64,000 nucleotides of DNA from Hirudinaria manillensis (Eukaryota > Annelida > Clitellata > Hirudinida > Hirudinidae). Location of the stretch: contig CM067533.1 in the NCBI GenBank assembly GCA_034509925.1, forward strand, positions 7,384,535 through 7,448,534, given 5' to 3'. Shown piece after piece: positions 1-30,887 of this stretch (within the stretch, counting starts at the first letter, position 1; every line of letters starts with the position of its first letter). The notes beneath the pieces were generated by a model. The model had not been told where the DNA came from. It saw nothing but the letters and a program-made list of their open reading frames with translations, and ran no database searches. The position numbers and the translations under genes were made by a program.

Positions 1-243
1 CCCTTAAGGGCACCCAACATGACTTCAATGTCAAGCAACACAAGGCTTATTGGCTGATTCGAAAATAATAATAAGGTTAAAAATTATTTATTTCAATATG
101 TAACTAATAATCCTTTCTAAATTATCAATGCCCACCTGATTCGGGCCGAAGACATCTCCTCTGGCAACTGGATAAAACAGCGAATAAGCTATCTGTCCAG
201 CAGCTCCAGTGATTACCACTTTTAGAGGTTTTTGCAAATCACC
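1..243 (-). CDS. mdh1: Malate dehydrogenase, cytosolic type (partial, runs off left edge)
   Basis: Two exons are visible on the minus strand, 243-136 and 53-1, separated by an 82-bp GT-AG intron. The first translates in one frame through [16 protein letters not shown], the Rossmann-fold NAD-binding loop (GAAGQIA) of cytosolic malate dehydrogenase, and ends VFGPNQ. The second continues [18 protein letters not shown], which matches the next strand and helix of MDH1. The enzyme interconverts malate and oxaloacetate with NAD in the cytosol and feeds the malate-aspartate shuttle. The initiator exon was not found upstream of 243, and the remaining coding sequence lies left of the window. Transcription diverges from tra2. 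The family assignment is firm; the start and the 5' boundary at 243 are not. Confidence 0.85.
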
Positions 244-1569
244 CTAAAAGAACAACCGAAACATTAGAGAAGCTACGACGAATCACTATCAAAGGATTAA
301 AGCATTCCATATTGTTAAAGCAAATAAATCGTTAAACAGGCGCCACCATAATTCCAAGATCAGCAGACGAACACCAGGACGTCAGGGAACAAAGGCGAAT
401 TTAACGGGTTAACCAAGGTGAACTTTTAAGGTCGATCACACTTGGACGGGTTCACCGATAGAATGTTGTAATTAAAATTCTAAAGTTCATGGCTGAATAA
501 CATTTAAAAGTTTTAAGCTGAAAGCGAAAATCTATAAAAAATATTACTACATTTTGATAGAGATTTGACAGATTGTATCACTCTGTGGTGTTTTAACATG
601 CCCTCTTTTATTTATAAAATAACTATATGTAAACGAGATCATTTTTAATTTTTATTAATATTATATTAACGGTTAAATAATTACATTTTTGACTTCATCC
701 TAATAAAATGCATCCTGATATAAATAACCTTAATTAGTCACGTATCCGCTGATATGCTGGCTTGATAGCCAGTCAGAAATCATTCAAAATATTTATAAGA
801 ATATTAATACTGACAAATAAGCTAATTATCAGCATTCTTTCACGCGTCTTAATCCTAAGGTAGAGTTTTATTACTTAAATCATTTAAACTTTTAAAATGA
901 TCATCAAAATCGTCAATTTTGACGCAGATGATACTGGACATGGTTTTTATAGTTGTTTAATTTGCACTCAGTCACTGGTGCAGTCTCTGACGAGCTTGTT
1001 AAATCGTCACGAAGTGTTTGTTAAGCAAATTAAACTTAATTCTTGCACAAATGGAGTTCTCTAGAAATACAAACAAACCTTTAACCTTCTATTCATAAGC
1101 TGTTTTGCTGCTGCTTTTTTCAATCACAAAAACTTTTGAGTACACTATTCACTGGATTGGTTATATAATAACTCCTTATATAAACCTTGACGTTCAGCAT
1201 TATTAGTCTGATGGTTATTGAAATTAAATAATATATGGCTTCGAGGCTCCTTTACAAAGCCTAATTAAGGTAATAATCGAATATATTTCTTAATTTACCT
1301 CTTTAAAATCGATAATATCATTCGCATTTTAGAAAGTAACTGGTATCATATCACTTAGTGTTGTGTGATGGATAATTAATTTATATTTTAATAAAAAAAT
1401 TGTTTCGAAATTTTATTACTATATTTTATTAACATCTAAACCTTCAATTTAAAATATAACAAATATAAAAATACTTTTAAATTTCTTTGGTTTCGAAGTT
1501 AATCAATCTTGCTTACTGCACTCTCAACGCTTTGGAAACCATATTCGATAATTTTCTTCGGTATTTGAA
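244..1569. promoter_or_regulatory. Divergent intergenic region between mdh1 and tra2
   Basis: AT-rich DNA between the first visible mdh1 exon (minus) and the tra2 start codon (plus). It must hold the tra2 promoter and probably the mdh1 first exon and promoter. I could not place a TATA box, initiator or the mdh1 initiator exon with confidence. No ORF or repeat of note. Confidence 0.4.
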
Positions 1570-3350
1570 ATGGGCAGACCTAGGGTAAATGCAGCTCTAA
1601 ATTAATGCGGAATTCATTTTTCTTCATTTTCCGAAACTTATTTTTGGATTATGCCTTTTTAGGGATCTTATTCTAGATCGAGATCTAACTCGGTCCATGA
1701 ACATGGCGACTCAATGAGTAAACATGGAGCTAAACGAAGGAGGTCCCATTCACGTACTCCATCTCGCTCTCCGTAAGTTTTTCGCTTTGCTTTAATCTTG
1801 TGGCGTCACTTTTGTGGCTAATGGAGAGTAGCGCAACTGAATTCAATTCACGGGTGAAATTCGCATCATACCCGAGTGGACTTATGAAGCTATGTGTTTA
1901 TTATTAAGACGTTGATAATTTTGAATAGCTGGCAGTCAAATTTTCCTCTATTTGTTTAGTTAATAAATTTGGTCAGGCCTAATTTCTTTTCTTACAACTA
2001 TATAATCAATGTTTCTTATTTCAGTTCTCCAAGTGATGATAGAGGATCGAGGTTAGATTATATGCTTATATTTGGGAGTTGCTAATGTAATTAACAAACT
2101 AATTTATATGGATTGAGTGTTATAATGTACACAATACATACTTAGTGTTGCAAATTCAAACACGATCTGAAAACTTATTCTCTGCATTTTGATTAGATCA
2201 AGAAGCAGGAATAGGAGATATTCCAGATCAAGGTTTTTATTTGTTTCTTGTTTTAATCATAGACATTGCATTCCCTATGACTTTAGAAAGTTCGATTATT
2301 CTAATTCCTGAAGAATTTGCTAAACGGTTAAATTTAAATGATTAGGTCAAGGAGTTATCGCAGAAGATACAGGACTAGGTCGAGGTCAGGAAGCCATGAC
2401 AGATACAGATCTGACAAGTTGGTTTTCATTCTTAAATTTTCAATTTGGAAATTTATAAAAGACTAAAATATTAATTTGCTGATGGTGACTTTGCAGATAT
2501 GACGATAGGAGGAGATACAGTAGAAGCCCCATGTCGAGAAGGAAGAGGCATGCTGGTGATAGGGTGAGTTGGCTGCTACATTTGTGCTTGTTAAAGCAGT
2601 TTTCTCAGCTGATCCAGATGACTGTACAGATTGTTGTTTTGCTTGGAAGGCTGAAAACGCTTAGAAGACTGAAAAATGAAAAAATTGGACTATCATTAAA
2701 TTTGAAAACTGAAAATCCTTTTGAAAAAACAGGAAAGACCAAAAGTCAGCAAGTGTCTTGGAGTTTTTGGATTGAGTCTTTATACCCAGGAGCAAGATTT
2801 GAGACAGGCATTTGAGAAATATGGACCTGTCGATGACCTTCAGATTGTCTATGATCATCAAACTGGAAAGTCCAGAGGTTTTGCGTTTATATACATGCAC
2901 AGTCTCCAGGATGCCAAAGAGGTTAGCTTGTGTTTTGATGAAATCCTTCCAGCTATTGCGATGGAGCAGTTCCATTTGAGCAGTGGAAAGACGACTGAGG
3001 TTAATGAGTCAATAATGTCAAAATTAATTAATAAATTCCAGGCCAAGGACATGGCACCAGGTACAGAAATTGATGGCAGACCAATCAGAGTTGACTATTC
3101 CATCACAGAAAGGGCACACACACCGACTCCTGGAGTATATCTCGGAAAGCCCACTGCGTTAGTTTTTGTTAAAGTTCTCATAAGCAAGAGATAGAGGTTT
3201 TGCTTTTGACATCAAAGACTGAAAATTAATTTTTTTTTTCTGTTCAGTAGATCAGGATATAGGTCAGACAGAGGAAGAAGCCCGTATTACAGTTCAAGAC
3301 GTTATTCCAGGTCTCATTCGAGGTCCAGGTCGCGTTCTCACTGTAAGTAG
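1570..3350 (+). CDS. tra2: Transformer-2 type SR splicing regulator (RS-RRM-RS)
   Basis: Nine exons: 1570-1584, 1663-1772, 2025-2051, 2197-2232, 2346-2417, 2497-2563, 2733-2921, 3042-3157, 3248-3350. They give 244 residues with matching phases. The N-terminal RS region (about residues 1-109) is followed by one RRM with RNP2-like LGVFGLSLY and RNP1-like [10 protein letters not shown]. Next comes the tra2-diagnostic linker [16 protein letters not shown], then a C-terminal RS tail. Proteins of this family bind GA-rich exonic enhancers in the nucleus and promote exon inclusion. Exons 3 and 4 are micro-exons of 27 and 36 nt. The last exon contains a perfect donor, GTAAGT at 3343, just before the TAG stop. 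Splicing there to 3401 would instead end the protein RKLNADRY with a TGA at 3427-3429, so the last residues are uncertain. Confidence 0.9.
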
Positions 3351-3506
3351 CAGATGGGCTCCGATTGGTTGATTCGTGTGATTGGTCATTGTTTTAAAAG
3401 ATCGAAAACTCAATGCAGATCGCTATTGATGAGCTCGTGGTTGTTGACCGGCTCCGTGAACCAGCGGACATGGTACATGGCAGTTTGGATTTAATTTTGG
3501 TTTTTA

Positions 3507-3512
3507 AATAAA
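3507..3512 (+). terminator. Candidate polyadenylation signal for tra2
   Basis: AATAAA about 160 nt after the tra2 stop. Position is plausible, but other A/T-rich candidates exist nearby (about 3960). Confidence 0.35.
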
Positions 3513-4405
3513 AAGACACTTTCAAATGTTATTATAAATTTTAATTTTGAATGTTTCAATCTTTGAAAAGCTTGAAGATTGTATTGTGAAGTTTTTGAAG
3601 ACTTTAATTAGAAATCTTCAAACGATGGGAAATTAGTAGAAATTGAAGAAGTAATGAAGTATGAGCTATGAAGACGATTTAGGTGTTTGCCCAAAAGACC
3701 AGAAAAAGGGCTTTGAAAATTTGAAGATGTTATGAAGATAGGTTATATTGACCAAGTAAATGGTTGTGCTTAGGGCATTGTGAAATAGGTGTGCATAATT
3801 CTTTGAGATGTTGAGTTTTGCTAACTGGCTCATATTTATTAGGTTCGAAGAAATGAAATTGAAATTGAAGACTCTTGTTGAAGATGTGGATAAACTGCTA
3901 TTTGTGAGTGAAAAGTCCACAGGACATGGTGCTTGAAGCTCTAATTGTTTTTAAATGTGCTTAATAAATGTATTGTAAATGGTGCTGATGTTTATTGAAA
4001 ATAGAAATCTTGAGATTATTGATCGGTTTGTAGCTCTAGTTGGCTACTTCACTTCCTTTTGGGGTGCGGGCATCTAATGCTTTGTGGTTCAACGTGATAA
4101 GATTTATCGGGTTGACATTTCTTGGCCATGACTGATTACTACAATTGTAATTGTGATGCCAAAAATTTGAATGTTTCTGATGGCACGTCGATTTTTAAAA
4201 AGCATTTATTAAGCTATAACACACAAAATTGGACAAAAAGCAATGAAATAATTGTTTTGATTGTGCATGGAGTGAACGAAATATGTTGTTGCACGCAGAC
4301 AAAAAAAAATAGCAGTTGGTGCAAGAGAAATAACGAGTAGATAGGTGAGGCAAATTAAATTTGTGGACCTTTCATCAAATGGGTGTCTGCTCAGTAGGAC
4401 TGGTT
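3513..4405. other. Intergenic region between convergent tra2 and ankyrin
   Basis: Holds the tra2 3' flank and the ankyrin 3' UTR. On the minus strand AATAAA (plus-strand TTTATT at 4205-4210) lies about 195 nt beyond the ankyrin stop and is its best candidate poly(A) signal. Short ORFs at 3666-3920 (minus) and 4122-4340 (plus) show no family resemblance, and I regard them as chance. Confidence 0.45.
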
Positions 4406-24087
<19,682 letters not shown>

Positions 24088-27000
24088 GGCAGAAGTTGGA
24101 AATAGACTTTATTATTATTATTATTAAAATCGTTTATTTATTTATTACGTTGCGCCGCGAGAATTTCGTTATCCGATGAAAAGTAAACTTAAGTTGAGAA
24201 TATCAATCTTCTCGGATGTTACTGAGAGGATTGAAGCAACCACTTATCAACTGATTGGTGTGCGGATCGTTGGCGATCAAATGTAATGATAGTAACATCG
24301 TTGATGATACTCAAGATGATGATGATGATGATGATGATGTGGTTGTTGCTATTGTTGTCGTCGTTGTCGTTGTTGTTGTAGTTGTTGGGATGATGATGTT
24401 GGTGACGGAAAAAGAATAGGGTGCCATTTTTTAATCTTTTTTTAAATAATCGAGAATAAATTATGCCATCGTAAACAGGGTGATTATCGTCTGCGCAAAT
24501 ATTTTTCGCTCGTAACGAGACTGCCTGGGCCGACTGGTTACAACAGATGGATGGAAGAAAATTCAGAAAATGGATGAGGCCAATTATAAGTTATTATAGA
24601 TATTAATTCAAGAGAGAAGTTTATAAAGCCTCGTGCTAATTGATGTTGCTTGATAAGGCCAACGTATCACCTGTATCTATCCCATGATCCACTTGGATCC
24701 GCCCATCACCCCATAGAAAACAAAAGCACACCCCAAGCACCCCAAATGTAGCAACGGAGGAGGAGGAGGAATTCAAGTAAAACATGTTGAACTTTCATCC
24801 GCTTCCTCTTCTTCGAACAATCCACGCAGGAATGCGGAAATTATAGAAAAATTACACACCACGTGCATACTTGCTGCTTAGTAATAATAATAATAATAAT
24901 AGTAATAATAATAATAATAAAGATAGTTACCAAAAATAAAAATAGTAATAATGATAATGAAGCAATAATAACAGTATAAAAGTATTGTTAAAATAAGCCA
25001 TGCTAATGAAATTTTAATTATTAAGATGGTGAATAATAAACTTCATAATAAACTCTGAAATATTTCTATTTCCGGTTTAAATTCAGCTTAAATATGCTAA
25101 TGTTACAATGAAGGTTCAAATTAAATATAATACATTATAATAACCATAAATAAATTTTAACATAAATTTTAGTCCAGACCCCATGATCTCTGAAGCAACG
25201 AAGAATAATATTTAAAAAGCTACCGAAACAAAACAGTTCCAGGCCTGGTCTTCGTTCAAAATTGTCTATTTCAATATAGAAATCAGATAGTCCCGCTCCT
25301 AGGGCAGACGATCGAACGTTTCCTGCCACTTAAACTTTTTTGTTTTTTTTTTTATAATTCAAAACAAAAAAAATTCTTATTTCAAAACGTGTTACCAACG
25401 TTTTGTCATTGGGTCTTGAGCGAATGGTGGTTAAAAGTAGGTTTTTGTGGGCCAATAGAAACATGATGAATGAATGACCTCACCCGACCTTTAACAATGG
25501 AGGTTATGTTGGAAAACCGCAAATATAAAGGTGAGCAAGGCCTTGTTTTGTAACTGAATGTTTAAACCAGCGTTTGTGGAGCTATCATCTTCTCCCGCAT
25601 AGTCACTCTAACTTACCTCACAATGTTTCTGAAATTATAAAAAAAAGAAAGATATGTTTTCGTTAAGTTTTTCACTTATTTCACAACTTCAGGATGATTT
25701 TGGAGATACAGCTAGCAATTCCTTGGGTTAATTCATCCATATTTTTTGTTGAACAGGCACTCGTGCAATTGTTTCTCCGTTTAACTTCTGAGAGGCAGCC
25801 ACATCTCTAAACCTCCCATCATAAAGGAACTGCATCATCTCCATTGTGTTCAGTTTTCATTTCACGTAGGGAAGGTTGAAGCGGCTCCTATTATTCATAT
25901 TGCTCGGCCATTGTCACCATCTTCGGAAGCAGAGAATACTCTCTTCTACTTAACATTGCATTTGGTTTTGAGAGACACTTCTCATCCTTTTAATAAGAAT
26001 GCTTAAATAAAATATCATGTCTCCTTGCAAGTAGAGCTGGCAAACAAAGTTCAAAAAGCCCAATGAGACATCATTACTCAAGGGAAGGCGAGCGATTTGT
26101 TTGGAACAAAGCTCGTCAAAACACTCGAGTCAATGTCTGTTTCATGTCTTTTTTTTAAGTTTCGCATTTGCCTTAAATATTACCGACGTTTTAAAAGAAA
26201 AAAAATTATATTTTATAAATTTAAATAAAGTTAAATACTAATTGTGAAATGTATTTAAGTACCTGGACCTCCATTTCTGATGGGAATTTTAGCCACAAAA
26301 AAAGAAAACGTTAACGAAAAAAAAAAGCAGTATCGATTAAATAAGAATGCGAAACAAAACGAAATTCGCCTCTAGATATACCGAAAAAAATTCCTTTAGC
26401 AGACGATAAAGACCAACAACACCGAATAGCGGCGGCACGTTCCGAGCGACAGGGAGTCCGTTCGTAAACAACTTCGATGCTACTTTCCAGTTTGGCGAGT
26501 GTTTATCAACTCCGTCCAACGAGCTTCCATCTGCATCCTGCAACATGGTATTATAGAAAATTCGAATCGAATTCGTAGCCCACTTTGTTGTGTTTAACTC
26601 GTTATAATCTTCCGCTTTAGTTTTTTTTTCGCAGCTTATTTTCATAGACTAGCGGCGGAAATTTACGAAAGTAATGAATCTTAATTCTATGTTTAAATCT
26701 GACAGGATGTTTATTTTATTCAACTGTCAATTCTTCATTCAGGTGTAGCTCCACAATAATCATTTACGAGAATAAAAAAAAAACCTCACAAAAAGGAATC
26801 AGGTTTATGAACATGGATGTTGAGGAAGAATCCACAATTACATGGTGGGCTACTTAAACTTTTCATCCAAACGTTAATATGAATGAACATGGGTTCAAAC
26901 GAAGGTTCCATTTACTAGGCTAATGCTTGCAAAACAAGTTATTTACATTTGTAGACTTGGTCGATGCCAGTAGATGGTTCAAGCAAAATGCTCAGGTGGG

Positions 27001-27435
27001 AGCAAGTGCATGTCCAAAGGCATGCCAGCACAGGCCATCTAGTCAAGGTATTGCAGGTGCGCCCGCATACGAAGGGGGTCCGCAGATGAACTGCGGACAT
27101 TTCGGCAGCAAGTCGATTCACAAGGCAGAGCACTTCAGTGCCATCGTGACGAGCAAAATATGAGCGTACCTTTAAATCCCACCAAAAAAAAAGGTTAGAA
27201 AATGAAAAAGAAAGGTAACTAACAAACAATTACACGTAGGAAACAAAAACACTTTCAATAAATAAATATAAGCCAATAATCTGTAAAGTAAGCATCACAA
27301 TCGCCCGCAACAATCCGTTCCGAATGGACTGCAAAACGTCCGTTTCTGCTGAGCAAAGAAACCAAGCACAAGTTAGGAGCCACTGCAAAACTCTTCAAAA
27401 GAAAAGAATTTTCAAGAATCTGGTAGCCACAGGGC
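24088..27435. other. Intergenic region between ankyrin and MARCH genes
   Basis: 3.3 kb without a supportable coding exon. It must contain the ankyrin promoter and 5' UTR (possibly an upstream coding exon) and the MARCH 3' UTR. Visible structure: GAT/GTT microsatellites around 24300-24390, AAT runs near 24885-24920, and a perfect hairpin at 27078-27098. A minus-strand ORF at 26337-26645 and short frames around 25730-25850 have no recognisable homology. Confidence 0.5.
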
Positions 27436-28554
27436 TTAAATCATGGGATAGTTCTTTCGGGACGCCGAAGCAGATAGCTGAATGGAAGGTCTGCTACTTT
27501 TTGCACTGGATTCGACATTTTCAGGGCAGTTCTGCACGTAGATGACCCGATTGTAGGCTCGCCATCTCCTGCAAAGCTGGTAGTACATCTTGCATTGTAT
27601 GTACATGAAGACGAGGCCCCCTGTGAAACCTATCCCGACGACGACCAGCTTGGTCCAGAAGGGCCACTCCAGATTTCCCAGCTTGATCTCTTCCATTGTA
27701 CGTTCTATGAGGACGTAGAGGGACCAGACTACGCAGGTGATGGCTATGATGTGAAACGTCACGGAGCAGATGATTTTCCTGCGTTCTACTTTCGTCATCT
27801 CCAGTTTCTGCCACTGAAAATCGAGAAGACGTGGAATCTCTCGAGTACGTGAGAACCGACGAAAACCAAAGACCAACCTTGCGGAACGGCTTGACGGTGG
27901 CCGTCATCCTGAACTCCAGCTTGCAGAGTTCGCACGACTTTGTGTTGGCGCTTTTTATCCACTGCTGAAGGCAGTGTTGATGGACATATTTGAGGGTGCC
28001 CGAACACGAGCAAGGGGATATGAGCGGGTGCTGGGGATCGGCCTCGCAATGGCAGATGCGACATACGTCCGTGGACGATGATGTCAGAGAAGCAAAGGAA
28101 GCCGTCTGATCGAGCATGTCCTTTTTGGAGCCATCCCTGGTAAAGTGGATCTGGAAGGGGGTCAGATTTTGCTTAATTAATAATTGTTTTATCACTAAAA
28201 AACAACGCATGAGATGAGTTGAAGGCTAGCATTGTGTTGGTTACATTATGAGATGCAGTGGCAAGTGATATTAGAAGCCAATCGATATATTGATAGCCCT
28301 TGTTGGCAATCTCCGACACCCTATGTTTAGGTGCGGCGAGTGCAAACCATATGCAAATCAAAGCAAAGCGAAAGCACAGCAAATATTAAAAATCAATAGA
28401 GCAGACAACTTTTTATTTTTAATAAAATTTTAATCATCATAAAGTTATAACTTATACAAAACAAAAATAAATCGTTAACCAGGGGCGTCTCGTGGCCATT
28501 TTCGACTCTGACTTCTGACAGGGAGTCGTCGACGTCGTCCACGTATCCGATCAT
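27436..28554 (-). CDS. MARCHF8: Membrane-associated RING-CH E3 ubiquitin ligase, MARCH1/8 type
   Basis: Three exons: 28554-28480, 28150-27878, 27813-27436 (241 residues). A C4HC3 RING-CH domain begins [18 protein letters not shown] and runs to [17 protein letters not shown]. It is followed by [18 protein letters not shown], then two membrane spans (around [17 protein letters not shown] and [20 protein letters not shown]), then the [13 protein letters not shown] motif shared with vertebrate MARCH1/8. These ligases sit in endosomal and plasma membranes and ubiquitinate membrane proteins to drive their internalisation. The acidic N-terminal segment ([15 protein letters not shown]) is not conserved. 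The frame stays open to an acceptor-like site at 28580, so the real start may be in an additional upstream exon. Confidence 0.88.
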
Positions 28555-28579
28555 CTCTGGGATTGAACTCGGGCGCCTC

Positions 28580-30887
28580 CTGTAAATCCCACTTTATTGC
28601 TGCAACCAATTTGTTATTACTAACTTATTAAGTCGCTAATGGCTACCTCTCTGTCGTTAATTATCGCTTAATTTTAACCGAAGTTAATTGCGTTAAGTTC
28701 GGCAACCTACATTTTATTGTCAAATAGGTTCGTAAAGAAGTAGTTTTTCAAAAAATTCCATTTTTTTTTTGTCGGAAACACTCGCAGCGTTTAAGACTTC
28801 AAAAGCTTTGCATCGCAATCATCACTGCCAACTAATTAGCATAATTAAGCTATGCGTCGTGAACAATCGCCGATCAGATGAGTTCCCAGAACTGAAACAG
28901 CCTAAATTGTCTCTCCACGATTAAAAAAAAAAGAAAGAAAGAGGACGAAAATTACTTTTCCATGCGTGCGACTTTTAACAAATCCGAAACAAACTTCAAA
29001 CTGAATGATTATTTTTGTTTTTTTCAGCTGACTGAGGAGATAAACAGATGCAATCACAGTGTAGTTTGAAATAAGAAGTACATGTTCTGAAGACGTGACC
29101 TCTAGCAGAATAATTGTGAAGCGGCCTGCAGAATACCGAACCTAAGCCTAAGAAAACAAATATATTTAGCTCGAGCAGATTAAAACAACGACAACAGGCT
29201 TGAGAGCACGACGTTGACAGACCGCTCGCATCGTTTTTGTTGACCGGATGAACTTATCAGCTGTTGCGACAGCAACGATTAGTAAACTGCGGACGCCAGA
29301 CGAGTGTGATGCACCTCAATGATAATCCACTCAACTTAAATAAAGTCTGCTTATCAGGCATTGAATTCTTGGCTGCAGTGCATTAAAAAGTTTATTTATT
29401 CTGTCCAACAAATCAGACTCTCAAATTACATATCGACTTGTGTTTAGCTTCCACGGGTCTTGTTGTTGTGCACCCGAAGGTTTGTCACAGTGACTCAAGT
29501 TATGTAGTAATTATAACTTCGGTTAGGGATGAGTAAAATATTAATAATAATTGCAAATTACAAATGTATTTCCACAAAACACAATATTGACTTCATCAAA
29601 ATAATTACACCAAAATAATTAAAAGCATTCAAACGTGGACAAATGTTGCAGTCTAAGTATAAATGTAGTCATAAACATACACAAATCCAAGGAAGGTTCC
29701 ATCCTAACTTTTAGTTATTTCTTATTTTTTTATGATGAAACTAATGAATGCAATGCATTTATAAATAGTACATGATGGAAATAAAATATCAATTACATGA
29801 ACATCAAGCCTATTAGATTTCAAGCACTTGTTTTCTTTTTATGAGTGATGTTATCAGGCGACATGAAATTTTCTCAAAATGAACGTTGAAGCTCTGGATC
29901 ATATTAAAAATAAACTCAAAACAGTACAAATTAGACTATTTTTGTGACTACTTTTCCGACGAGAATTAATAGTATTCGGAAAGTATTGCGAAAGCGATTA
30001 TTTGGTAAAACCATCACCGGGGTATTTCAACTGAATGACTCAAAAGGCAATATATTGCCTTTGGCAAGAAATCACAATGTAAAATAACATTACGAAATAT
30101 TACCTGGGATAAAAAATTTCAAGATCCAAAGCACCTTGCTGAAACTATAAAGAAACACAGCTTGCCATTACGAACACTAAGCGACATAAACAAAAGTGCT
30201 TATGTGCTTTATTATGCAACAAATTTTGTTAAAACAAATATCAGATGCACCAATAAATAAGTTATAAAAGTCAAAATACGCAAAAAATTTAGATTTATAA
30301 TTTACAACTTTCACATCTTTCCAGATTTCATTCAGCATTTTTGCATTCAGCATTTTAATATAATGATTTTATAATGTATTCTTAGCAAATGAAACTAGTT
30401 GCTAATGCAGCATTAAAACCTGGAGATGCAAACACCTTGTTATTTTTTATATATTTTTTTTGGTCAAAGTTGCTGGTGCGCGTTTTGTAAAAAGTAGAAT
30501 TGTTCCCTGAATATTTTAAGCCTGTTTTTTCAAATGCAAAATTTAGCGGAAGTTAGTTTTTTTTTAGATTTGGTTCCAAAATTAATTGATAGCTGAGACA
30601 CTTAATTTTACTGGCTTGTGTGAGAAGAGAGAACGCGAGAAAAATGTTCTTCAATGTACTCTTTGAGAGATCAGAAAGACATACTTTGAACTGGGCTAGC
30701 AATCTCCTAAATATAATTATTTATTTAAATGTATAATCACGTCACTTAAAATTTCGCTATGGGTCTTGTCATATGATCTTTCATAAAAAAAAAGCCAGTG
30801 AGCTCAGTGATATTAACTTTTTTATGCTCTGCACTAAATGAACTTGTAATTATACTTACAACCATTATATTGAATTGTTGATTGCAG
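28580..30887. other. Divergent intergenic region between MARCH and ABCC genes
   Basis: About 2.3 kb that should hold the promoters of both genes, the MARCH 5' exon(s), and the missing first coding exon of the ABCC gene. None could be placed. The only protein-like stretch is an ATG-less open frame at 30039-30260 on the plus strand (see findings). Confidence 0.45.
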
